Positions 33,975 through 40,896 of a stretch of DNA of 64,000 nt are shown one piece after another. Source of the stretch: Mageeibacillus sp. UBA6976 (lineage in GTDB: Bacteria; Bacillota; Clostridia; Saccharofermentanales; Saccharofermentanaceae); assembly GCA_002450155.1 (NCBI GenBank), contig DJYO01000026.1:1-64000 (forward strand), in the 5' to 3' direction. Made by a program: the position numbers and the translations under genes. The notes beneath the pieces are model-generated. The model ran no database searches. It saw nothing but the letters and a program-made list of their open reading frames with translations, and was not told where the DNA came from. The stretch's first letter is position 1, and each line of letters opens with the position of its first letter.

Positions 33975-34139
33975 GTCAATAAAAGAAGGACATCTGTTTC
34001 TCACCTCAAGCGGCATTTAGCCTGTAAAGAGGTTAATAGTTGAAAACCCACAGAGGGGCGCCTTATATCTTAAGGCAGGGCTGTTATGAGAGAACGGATG
34101 TCATCCGTTCTTTTTTTTATTTCGAAGGAGGTGTTTACT
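33975..34139 (+). promoter_or_regulatory. infC leader, L20-type autoregulatory attenuator
   Basis: Between the promoter and infC lie about 165 bases with the segment TCTCACCTCAAGCGGCA (near 33998) and several complementary blocks, and finally a terminator hairpin just before the infC ribosome site. This arrangement and sequence flavour match the Rpl20 leader of Bacillota, where excess L20 favours termination. I infer the family from position and architecture; no covariance search was done. Confidence 0.7.
34091..34118 (+). terminator. Attenuator terminator in the infC leader
   Basis: AGAACGGAT (34091-34099) pairs with ATCCGTTCT (34103-34111) around a three-base loop, and T runs to 34118. It lies ahead of infC, so it must be regulated rather than final. 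Confidence 0.9.
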
Positions 34140-34670
34140 ATCTCGAAGACTAATGACAATCAGATGATTAACGATGCAATTAAGTTTGCAAACGTCCGCC
34201 TGATCAACAGCGAAGGCGAGATGATCGGTGTCGTACCGATCGAAGAAGCCAGAAAGAATGCTGAGGAGGCAGGACTCGATCTCGTTTGTATCTCACCTAA
34301 TCCGGAGAATCCCGTGTGCAGGGTCATGGACTATAACAAGTTCGTATTTGAGAAGAAGAAGAGAGAGAAGGAAGCTAAGAAGAAACAGAAGGAGACCGAA
34401 CTTAAAGAGGTCGGACTCAAGCTTACGACTGATGTTCATGATATCGAAGTTAAGCGTAAGATGGTTGTTAAATTCTTAAGCAACGGAGACAGAGTTAAAG
34501 TTAACATCCGATTCAGAGGCCGCGAGATGGCATTCCAGAACAAGGGCTTCGAAGTAATGGAGAAGTTCGCCGAGGGTGTAAGCGAGTACGGTTCAGTTGA
34601 CAAGACACCCAAGATTGAGGGAAGAAACATGGTTATGTATCTCTCACCCTTGAAGAAAAAATTATTTTAG
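34140..34670 (+). CDS. infC: Translation initiation factor IF-3, with ATC start
   Basis: The 176-residue protein controls start-codon fidelity and subunit separation. Family features are NDNQMINDAIKFANVRLINSEGE at the start, a Lys/Glu-rich linker helix, and the C-terminal RFRGREMAFQNKG. The start is ATC at 34140, eight bases after AAGGAGG (34125-34131). No ATG or GTG fits this site. An ATG at 34086 would lie before the attenuator hairpin. Non-canonical AUU/AUC starts are a known autoregulation device of infC. rpmI follows by 12 bases. Confidence 0.95.
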   Translation: MSKTNDNQMINDAIKFANVRLINSEGEMIGVVPIEEARKNAEEAGLDLVCISPNPENPVCRVMDYNKFVFEKKKREKEAKKKQKETELKEVGLKLTTDVHDIEVKRKMVVKFLSNGDRVKVNIRFRGREMAFQNKGFEVMEKFAEGVSEYGSVDKTPKIEGRNMVMYLSPLKKKLF

Positions 34671-34682
34671 GAGGATAAAACA

Positions 34683-34880
34683 ATGCCTAAGCAGAAGACA
34701 CACAGTTCATCCAAGAAGAGATTTAAGGTAACAGGTTCCGGTAAGGTTCTTCATAAGCAGGCTTTCAGAAGTCACATTCTCTCCAAGAGACCTACCAAGA
34801 GAATGAGACACTTAAGACACAATCAGGTTTGCTCTGATTCAAATGCAAGAGTCATCAAGAAGATGATCCCTTACGCTTAA
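34683..34880 (+). CDS. rpmI: Ribosomal protein bL35
   Basis: The 65-residue basic protein has the family start PKQKTHSSSKKRFKVTGSGKV and the SHILSKRPTKRMRHLR segment. AGGAGG lies before the ATG. It is the middle gene of infC-rpmI-rplT. Confidence 0.98.
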   Translation: MPKQKTHSSSKKRFKVTGSGKVLHKQAFRSHILSKRPTKRMRHLRHNQVCSDSNARVIKKMIPYA

Positions 34881-34908
34881 TCGCTGAATAGTTTAGGAGG
34901 ACAATATC

Positions 34909-35262
34909 ATGTCAAGAGTTAAAAGAGGAATTCGTACAAGAGCTCGTCACCATAAGGTTTTAAAGGCTGCTAAGGGTTACTGGGGTCATAAGAGCAAGCT
35001 CTTTAAGGTAGCAAACCAGCAGGTATTAAAGTCAGGTAACTATGCATACCGTGACAGAAGAAATAAGAAGAGAAACTTCAGAAGACTCTGGATCGTTCGT
35101 ATCAATGCAGCTTGCCGTCTTAACGGTATCAGCTACTCAAGATTCATGAATGGTCTTAAGAAGGCAGGCGTTGAGCTTGACCGTAAGGTTCTTTCTGATA
35201 TCGCTATCACAGACGGTAACGGTTTCGCAGCACTCGTAGAGCAGGCTAAGGCAGCGCTCTGA
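34909..35262 (+). CDS. rplT: Ribosomal protein bL20
   Basis: The 117-residue protein begins SRVKRGIRTRARHHKVLKAAKGY and has the RNA-binding GISYSRFMNGLKKAGVELDRK. In Bacillota L20 also binds the infC leader to repress the operon, which fits the attenuator upstream. It has an AGGAGG site and ends the operon. Confidence 0.98.
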   Translation: MSRVKRGIRTRARHHKVLKAAKGYWGHKSKLFKVANQQVLKSGNYAYRDRRNKKRNFRRLWIVRINAACRLNGISYSRFMNGLKKAGVELDRKVLSDIAITDGNGFAALVEQAKAAL

Positions 35263-35288
35263 TACGGGTCTTGATCAAATCGCTTATT

Positions 35289-35317
35289 AAGGGTTGTTTC
35301 AATTGAAGCAACCCTTT
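35289..35317 (+). terminator. Hairpin after rplT (weak terminator)
   Basis: AAGGGTTG and a short TTC pair with GAA and CAACCCTT around AATT. The T-run is interrupted (TTTGCTTTG). The -35 box of the next gene lies in its 3' half. Confidence 0.6.
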
Positions 35318-35331
35318 GCTTTGTATATAAT
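35303..35331 (+). promoter_or_regulatory. Promoter of the rRNA/tRNA methyltransferase gene, probably leaderless
   Basis: TTGAAG (35303-35308), a 17-base spacer and TATAAT (35326-35331). Only six bases separate TATAAT from the ATG, so the transcript should begin at the start codon. No ribosome site is present. Confidence 0.65.
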
Positions 35332-35337
35332 TGCTTT

Positions 35338-36111
35338 ATGGTCATAACTAGCAAGGACAATCCAAAAGTCAAGTATCTTACATCTCTTCATAAGGGCAGG
35401 ATATCCCGCAGTGAAGGCGTTGTCTTCATCGAGGGATTAAGGCTCTGCAGAGATGCGGTGCTGTCAGGTGTAGATGTGATCACTGCTGTATTCAGTGAGA
35501 GTTTCACTGATACCGAGGGAGTTTTTGAACCCTTATCATGTGAGAAGATAACCCTAACTGACAGCCTCTTCGAGAAGGTGGCTTCCACCGTTCATCCCCA
35601 GGGGGTCGCCCTTGTGGTCAAAAGACCTTCGTGGGAGCAGGGAATACCTTATAGAGGGGATGGCAAGGACATATACGCCGTCCTGGAGGATATTCAGGAT
35701 CCGGGCAATCTCGGCACCATCGTAAGGACTGCTGATGCCTTCGATCTTACTGCTGTTCTTATCAGCGAGAATACCACCGATCCTTTTGGCGAGAAGGCTA
35801 TGCGTTCTTCTATGGGATCCTGCTGGCATGTGCCCATAATCAGGATGCCGATGGATGGAATAATCTCTTTCCTTAAAGATAAGGATATATTGCGTCTTGC
35901 AATGCATCTTAAAGGTGACAGTCTTGCCTCATCTGACCTTTCTTTGCCCTGTGCCTTTTTTATCGGTAATGAGGGAAACGGACTTACCGAAAAATCTGCC
36001 ATGGCATGCAATAAGCTTATCAAGATCGATATGCCCGGCAAGGCTGAATCTCTTAATGCTGCGGCAAGCTCGGCGATAATAGGATATGTTCTGGCAACTA
36101 AGAGGGGATGA
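35338..36111 (+). CDS. TrmH/SpoU-family RNA 2'-O-ribose methyltransferase
   Basis: The 257-residue protein has an N-terminal substrate-binding domain (SKDNPKVKYL...RSEGVVFIEGLRL) and a C-terminal SPOUT domain with QDPGNLGTIVRTADAF (motif 1), IGNEGNGL (motif 2) and IKIDMPGKAESLNAAASSAI (motif 3, normally IPM...SLNVSVA). It modifies rRNA or tRNA, target unknown. Position after rplT is common in Bacillota. Its mRNA appears leaderless. Confidence 0.9.
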   Translation: MVITSKDNPKVKYLTSLHKGRISRSEGVVFIEGLRLCRDAVLSGVDVITAVFSESFTDTEGVFEPLSCEKITLTDSLFEKVASTVHPQGVALVVKRPSWEQGIPYRGDGKDIYAVLEDIQDPGNLGTIVRTADAFDLTAVLISENTTDPFGEKAMRSSMGSCWHVPIIRMPMDGIISFLKDKDILRLAMHLKGDSLASSDLSLPCAFFIGNEGNGLTEKSAMACNKLIKIDMPGKAESLNAAASSAIIGYVLATKRG

Positions 36112-36159
36112 GCTCTTCTGTTCGTTAATATTTTATTCAAGAAAGTGCTCAATAATGTG

Positions 36160-36168
36160 TGATAGAAT
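36160..36168 (+). promoter_or_regulatory. Extended -10 promoter of the sensor-GGDEF gene, probably leaderless
   Basis: TGA plus TAGAAT (36163-36168) is an extended -10 element. Six bases (CACTTT) separate it from the ATG at 36175. There is no ribosome site. Confidence 0.5.
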
Positions 36169-36174
36169 CACTTT

Positions 36175-38499
36175 ATGGTAATTAGTGGATCCGACCGTAT
36201 AAATATTATTGAAGGGCAGGAAGCATCCTGGCTTTTTGAATGTAATGATGCAGATTTTGCAGCCTGCACTCCTTCTGATGACGGTTTTAATTTTAGTATT
36301 GATACCGGTTCTTTATTCGGCAGTCCTTTACTATTCGGTCTTAATGATGTTTCCGTAAGGTCTGCTTCTCGCTATGAATTCTCATTCCTGGGCAAAGCCA
36401 ATATCGAGACGGAGATACTCCTGAGATTTATCTGTGATGATTCATGTGAGAGTCTTATCAAGATATGTCTTGATAAGGTAGCTCAGCGACATATTGTATA
36501 TTTCAGACCATCCGGTAAAGCAGCTTCCATAGGCAGAGTCAGGATAGAGTTTGATCTTGGAGGCAATAATTCAGCTTCCAGTATCTCTATCTCTGAACTT
36601 GTATTTACAGAACTTGACGAAGTGCCTGATAAGCGCAAGACAATAGCCGTATGCGGTGTCTGGGCTGATGCAGAGAACTACAATAAGTTCCTGAGCTCTC
36701 TTATAAGACCTGATATTATCAAGGATTATGTGATAGCAAGCTTTACTTTTACAGCGCCTTATATGTCGGATATTAACGTTGATACAGAGATAGAATTTTC
36801 TAATGTGATAAGGACTTATAATATTGCTGCTATCGTTATCTTTGCTGAGATGATCAAGTCCCAGGCCCTTATCGATAAGCTTAGAGGGATAGGACGCGAG
36901 CTTAATATCCCGGTAGTCATAATAGAACGCAGGATCGAAGGTACGGTCAACGGTCTGTTTAACTATGCAAGAGGATTTGAATCCATAGTAAGGCACGTTA
37001 TCGAGGATCACAAGATAAAAGACGTTAAGATGATCGCGGGCTACCGCAATAACGATTATTCTCTTGAGAGAGAAGAGATCTTTAAGCGTGTCATGAACGA
37101 ACACGGCTATGAGGTCACGGATGATGACATTATCTATGGTGATTTCTATGCTGCCAAGACAAAACATGTTTTGCTCGAGAAATTCAGTAATGGCATGACT
37201 GTTCCAAAAGCCTTTATATGTGCCAACGACTCCATGGCAACCGGTGTATGTGATCTGCTCAGGACCATGGGGCTTAATGTCCCAGGTGATTGCCTGGTAA
37301 CTGGTTTTGACGGAGCCTGGTGCGGCAGATACCACAATCCTGTAATAACAACCTGTGAGCCTGATTTCTACAAGATCGGTGATACACTGATCAGCATATT
37401 GAACGATCCTGATATAACTGATTATTCGTCCCTTGATCAAGTCTTCGAGATGGACTATAAGCTTGTATTAAACGGTTCCTGCGGATGCGTCTCCAGGAGC
37501 AGGCATGATCTTGAAGAAGTGGTGAATGACCTTGCCCTTGCTTATCAGGATTATCTGTATCATGATTCCGAGATGGGTATATTCATTACCAGAAATCATA
37601 ATATCGAGAATATTGATTCGTCTGTCGAGGATATCGATAAAGCATTGTGGCTCTGGCCGGAACAATACTTCTTTATCAGCCTTACCAACAGCCCTGATCA
37701 TATCCATGCTCTGTTCAGGGGGTCTTCTGCAGATAAGCATTACAAGGAGATCTATTACGGTATGGAAGGTCCGTTCCCTGAGATAGACAGGATGCTTCAG
37801 CGCTTAAGCGGCGTCAATATAATACTAACAAGGCAGATAAGGGCGAATGCCAAATCCTATGGCTATATCAGCGCTGCCATGAGTGATATACCGCTCAGGA
37901 CAGAACAGAGATATGAGGAATTCGGCACTTATATATCTACCATGGTTAATTCGGTATATAACCTGACAGGCCTCATGGAAGCTAACAGCAAGATCAGGAG
38001 CATGAGCGAGCTCGACTATCTGACCGGTCTTTATAACAGGAGAGGTTTCCTTAATCTCTGCAACAATACTATCCTGAGCAAGGATAATTACGGCAAGGTA
38101 TTTATCCTCTTCTCCGTTGATATGGACGGACTTAAGGTCATAAACGATACATACGGCCATGCTGAAGGTGACAGGAGCCTCAGGATATTAGCCCATGCTC
38201 TTACTTATGTTTGCGGAAAGAAGGGTTTTGCCGCAAGATATGGCGGTGATGAATTTGCTTTTGCAATAATAACTGACGGTAATACTGGTGCCTTAACTGA
38301 GGAACTCAAGCATAATCTGAGAGACTTTATGCTTAAGGAATGCCGTAAGCTTAATATCAGTTACACAGTCAGAGCCAGCATCGGATACTCAACCTGTATC
38401 ATCGGTGAGAACGTTAATCTTGAATCTCTTATGCATACAGCAGATGAAGAGATGTATTCCAATAAGAAAGAACGTAAACAGACCGGCAGGGATATTTGA
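36175..38499 (+). CDS. Cytoplasmic sensor diguanylate cyclase: beta-sandwich, PBP1/LacI-like domain, GGDEF
   Basis: In this 774-residue protein residues 1-150 are strand-rich with no known motif, resembling a carbohydrate-binding-like beta-sandwich. Residues 155-445 follow the LacI/periplasmic-binding fold (KTIAVCGVWADAENY, VPKAFICANDSMATGVCDLLRTMGL, VPGDCLVTGFDGA). A linker of about 150 residues is followed by a GGDEF domain with DYLTGLYNRRGF and ARYGGDEFAFA. No signal peptide or transmembrane helix is seen, so it probably senses a cytoplasmic sugar or metabolite and makes c-di-GMP. No RxxD I-site precedes GGDEF. Monocistronic. Confidence 0.87.
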   Translation: MVISGSDRINIIEGQEASWLFECNDADFAACTPSDDGFNFSIDTGSLFGSPLLFGLNDVSVRSASRYEFSFLGKANIETEILLRFICDDSCESLIKICLDKVAQRHIVYFRPSGKAASIGRVRIEFDLGGNNSASSISISELVFTELDEVPDKRKTIAVCGVWADAENYNKFLSSLIRPDIIKDYVIASFTFTAPYMSDINVDTEIEFSNVIRTYNIAAIVIFAEMIKSQALIDKLRGIGRELNIPVVIIERRIEGTVNGLFNYARGFESIVRHVIEDHKIKDVKMIAGYRNNDYSLEREEIFKRVMNEHGYEVTDDDIIYGDFYAAKTKHVLLEKFSNGMTVPKAFICANDSMATGVCDLLRTMGLNVPGDCLVTGFDGAWCGRYHNPVITTCEPDFYKIGDTLISILNDPDITDYSSLDQVFEMDYKLVLNGSCGCVSRSRHDLEEVVNDLALAYQDYLYHDSEMGIFITRNHNIENIDSSVEDIDKALWLWPEQYFFISLTNSPDHIHALFRGSSADKHYKEIYYGMEGPFPEIDRMLQRLSGVNIILTRQIRANAKSYGYISAAMSDIPLRTEQRYEEFGTYISTMVNSVYNLTGLMEANSKIRSMSELDYLTGLYNRRGFLNLCNNTILSKDNYGKVFILFSVDMDGLKVINDTYGHAEGDRSLRILAHALTYVCGKKGFAARYGGDEFAFAIITDGNTGALTEELKHNLRDFMLKECRKLNISYTVRASIGYSTCIIGENVNLESLMHTADEEMYSNKKERKQTGRDI

Positions 38500-38591
38500 T
38501 CTAAATACTAATCTCTATAAAAATCAATAAATATTGCTATTTTTCTCCTAAATGTTAAAATTGTTTTATCATAATATAGGGAGGAGTCTTT

Positions 38592-39206
38592 ATGTTTTCC
38601 AAAAAGTGCTGCATTTGCGGTTCTTCTTGCATTTTTTTTAAGAACAAGAAGATCGAGATGAAGTCATATCTTTGCGACGAATGCGAAGCTAAGTGCAGCA
38701 GATTTGTTAACGTAGAGAATCTTAAGGTATCAGAGATCAAAGCCCATATAGAATTGATGGCCAAAGAAGACAAGATCTATAATGAATATTTTGCAGACGG
38801 CAATTCTCTGGTATTGTATCCGAATCCTCCTATCCTGGAGTCCATTGTCTTTAATGACAGCGTTGGACTGTTTGCGATAAGACGCAAGAACGAGACAGCG
38901 GGTAAGGTAGCAGACGTATTCCGCTACGATGAGGTCGAATCCTATATCAAGTTCGCCACAACTGCGGATAATGGGCAGGGAATAAGGGTTTTTAAATCTG
39001 ACGGACTGCTCATCAGGTTTAAGAATTCCCATTATGCCAAGGATGGCGTAAGGATCTATATGCGAAGCCGTGAGTCTGAACATGATTATGTTGACGAGGT
39101 TATCAACAGGTTCGACCATATCCTTGGCAAGGTGGGGGACGTTGAGTGCAATGAGGACAAGATGGTCCTTTTTACCCATGCCGCAGACAAACTTTTGTCA
39201 AATTAG
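38592..39206 (+). CDS. DUF4428-like protein with N-terminal zinc ribbon
   Basis: The 204-residue protein starts with a treble-clef-like ribbon (KKCCICG, then LCDECEAKCSRF). A helical linker is followed by a beta-rich C-terminal domain that ends near VEVINRFDHILGKV, like PH-type/DUF4428 proteins of Clostridia. It is cytoplasmic and function is unknown. A good ribosome site (GGGAGGAG) precedes the ATG. It stands alone between the sensor-GGDEF gene and gltA. Confidence 0.75.
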   Translation: MFSKKCCICGSSCIFFKNKKIEMKSYLCDECEAKCSRFVNVENLKVSEIKAHIELMAKEDKIYNEYFADGNSLVLYPNPPILESIVFNDSVGLFAIRRKNETAGKVADVFRYDEVESYIKFATTADNGQGIRVFKSDGLLIRFKNSHYAKDGVRIYMRSRESEHDYVDEVINRFDHILGKVGDVECNEDKMVLFTHAADKLLSN

Positions 39207-39272
39207 AATAAAATAAACCGTTAATGCCCCCGTCATCCTGTCATTTATAAGTCATTAGTTGATTTCCTAATG

Positions 39273-39281
39273 TGCTATAAT
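39273..39281 (+). promoter_or_regulatory. gltA extended -10 promoter
   Basis: TGC followed by TATAAT (39276-39281). Transcription would start near 39288, leaving about 27 bases before the ATG with AGGAAGG as ribosome site. Confidence 0.55.
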
Positions 39282-39314
39282 ATGACGCAGATTAATCAGG
39301 AAGGTCTTTTGTTT

Positions 39315-40682
39315 ATGGATAAGCAAGACAGAGAAGTGCTTATTAATGAGCTTGCAGATGTTGCAAGCATAAAGTCTCATATCAATCCGGAATTATACGC
39401 CAGGTATAATGTTAAGAGAGGTCTGCGCAATAATGACGGCACAGGCGTTCTCGTAGGTCTTACCGAGGTCGGCGAAGTAATGAGTTACATTGTTGATGAC
39501 GCAGACAGGATCCCTGTCGAAGGTAAGCTCTACTATCAGGGCTACGATGTAACCCAATTGGTTGAAGGATTCTTCCCTAATGGCAGATATGGTTACGAGG
39601 AGACGGCATTTCTCCTTCTTACAGGTGATCTCCCTACATCTGATGAGCTTGTCAGATTCAATGACTATCTGTCCAGCGTCCGCCCGCTTCCTGATGGCTT
39701 TACCGAGGACATGATCCTCAAGGCGCCCTCTCCGGATGTCATGAATAAGCTCGCAAGATCTGTTCTCGCCATGTATTCCTACGACGATAACCCTGACAGT
39801 ATCGATATTCCTAATGTAGTAAGGCAGTGTACTGAGCTCATTGCAAGATTCCCGGTACTTATCTCCTACGGTTATATGGCAAGACGCCACTATATCGAGA
39901 AGAGGGGGCTGTTCATACACAATCCCAAGCCGGAATACAATACAGCTCAGAATATCCTGCATCTGATAAGACCTGACGGTAAGTTTACCGAGCTTGAAGC
40001 AAGGATCTTAGACCTTATGCTTGTACTCCATGCTGAGCATGGCGGCGGCAACAACTCTTCTTTCGTTACTCACGCAGTATCCTCGACAGGTTCTGACACT
40101 TATTCTGTAATAGCTTCCGCAGTAGGCTCTCTCAAGGGACCTCAGCATGGAGGTGCTTCCGGCAAGGCTTATGCCATGATGAAGGAACTCAGAGAGAATG
40201 TATCGGACTGGACAGACGATAAGCAGATCAAGGATTACCTTACCAAGATCATGAAGAAGGAAGCTTTCGACCATTCCGGTCTTATCTACGGTATCGGTCA
40301 TGCTGTATATACACTCTCAGATCCGAGAACTGTTACTATCAGAAAGTATGCCGAGCTCCTTGCAAAAGACAAGAACGCAATGGATCTTTATAATCTCTAT
40401 CTCAGCGTCGAGAGACTTGCTCCCGAGGTATTCCATGAGGTTAAGAAGTCCGATAAGATCGTCTGTGCCAATGTTGATTTCTTTGCAGGACTCGTATATT
40501 CCATGCTGGATATCCCTTCTGAACTTTACACTCCGCTGTTTGCCTGCGGAAGGATCGCAGGATGGAGCGCTCACAGGATCGAGGAGATCGTATCCGGAGG
40601 CAGGATAATAAGGCCTGCGTTCAAGTGCGTTAAGAAGAGAAGACCTTATACTCCGCTCGAAAATAGAGAAGATGTGTTATAA
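39315..40682 (+). CDS. gltA: Citrate synthase
   Basis: This enzyme condenses acetyl-CoA and oxaloacetate. The 455-residue protein is of the clostridial type with an extended N-terminus. Motifs are the histidine in LHAEHGGGNNSSF, GPQHGGASGKAYAMM, the second histidine in GIGHAVYTLSDPR, and the C-terminal ACGRIAGWSAHRIEE with an arginine for citrate. The ATG at 39315 is chosen by AGGAAGG (about eight bases away); an in-frame ATG at 39270 would precede the -10 box. No other citrate-cycle gene is adjacent. Confidence 0.96.
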   Translation: MDKQDREVLINELADVASIKSHINPELYARYNVKRGLRNNDGTGVLVGLTEVGEVMSYIVDDADRIPVEGKLYYQGYDVTQLVEGFFPNGRYGYEETAFLLLTGDLPTSDELVRFNDYLSSVRPLPDGFTEDMILKAPSPDVMNKLARSVLAMYSYDDNPDSIDIPNVVRQCTELIARFPVLISYGYMARRHYIEKRGLFIHNPKPEYNTAQNILHLIRPDGKFTELEARILDLMLVLHAEHGGGNNSSFVTHAVSSTGSDTYSVIASAVGSLKGPQHGGASGKAYAMMKELRENVSDWTDDKQIKDYLTKIMKKEAFDHSGLIYGIGHAVYTLSDPRTVTIRKYAELLAKDKNAMDLYNLYLSVERLAPEVFHEVKKSDKIVCANVDFFAGLVYSMLDIPSELYTPLFACGRIAGWSAHRIEEIVSGGRIIRPAFKCVKKRRPYTPLENREDVL

Positions 40683-40686
40683 ACAC

Positions 40687-40715
40687 TTGCGTTAATTTTC
40701 GCCTTGTGGTAATAT
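40687..40715 (+). promoter_or_regulatory. tRNA-Glu promoter
   Basis: TTGCGT (40687-40692), a 17-base spacer and TAATAT (40710-40715) preceded by TGG. The tRNA begins 20 bases later. Confidence 0.65.
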
Positions 40716-40734
40716 ACACGGGCAAAAGTTAATC

Positions 40735-40809
40735 GGCCCCATGGTCAAGTGGTTAAGACGGCGCCCTCTCACGGCGCAATCAGCGGTTCGAATCCGCTTG
40801 GGGTCACCA
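40735..40809 (+). tRNA. tRNA-Glu (anticodon CTC)
   Basis: The acceptor stem pairs GGCCCCA with TGGGGTC (one G-T). The anticodon stem GCGCC/GGCGC holds CTCTCAC, with anticodon CTC. The T arm is GCGG/CCGC with loop TTCGAAT-like. CCA is encoded (40807-40809). It reads GAG. Confidence 0.95.
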
Positions 40810-40820
40810 GTAATCCTATT

Positions 40821-40852
40821 AAGCTCCGTTTATCGGAGCTTAATTCATTTTT
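40821..40852 (+). terminator. Terminator after tRNA-Glu
   Basis: AAGCTCCG (40821-40828) pairs with CGGAGCTT (40834-40841). The T-rich tail (TTAATTCATTTTT) reaches 40852. Confidence 0.7.
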
Positions 40853-40875
40853 GCACAGAATTAAGATATAAATCG

Positions 40876-40884
40876 TGGTATAAT
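40876..40884 (+). promoter_or_regulatory. uvrA extended -10 promoter
   Basis: TGG followed by TATAAT (40879-40884). The ATG lies at 40897, so the leader would be about six bases and no ribosome site is present. Confidence 0.55.
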
Positions 40885-40896
40885 GCTTTGACTAAT

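Noticed and set aside
34086..34139. ATG at 34086 as the infC start
   Set aside because: It precedes the attenuator hairpin, has no ribosome site, and adds 18 residues foreign to IF3. The ATC at 34140 is correctly placed.
36571..37440. 289-codon open frame on the minus strand
   Set aside because: It lies wholly inside the sensor-GGDEF gene, which has clear domain motifs. No start signal or family similarity supports it.
40741..40896. N-terminal extension of uvrA across tRNA-Glu
   Set aside because: The frame is open by chance through the tRNA and its terminator; UvrA homology begins at 40897.
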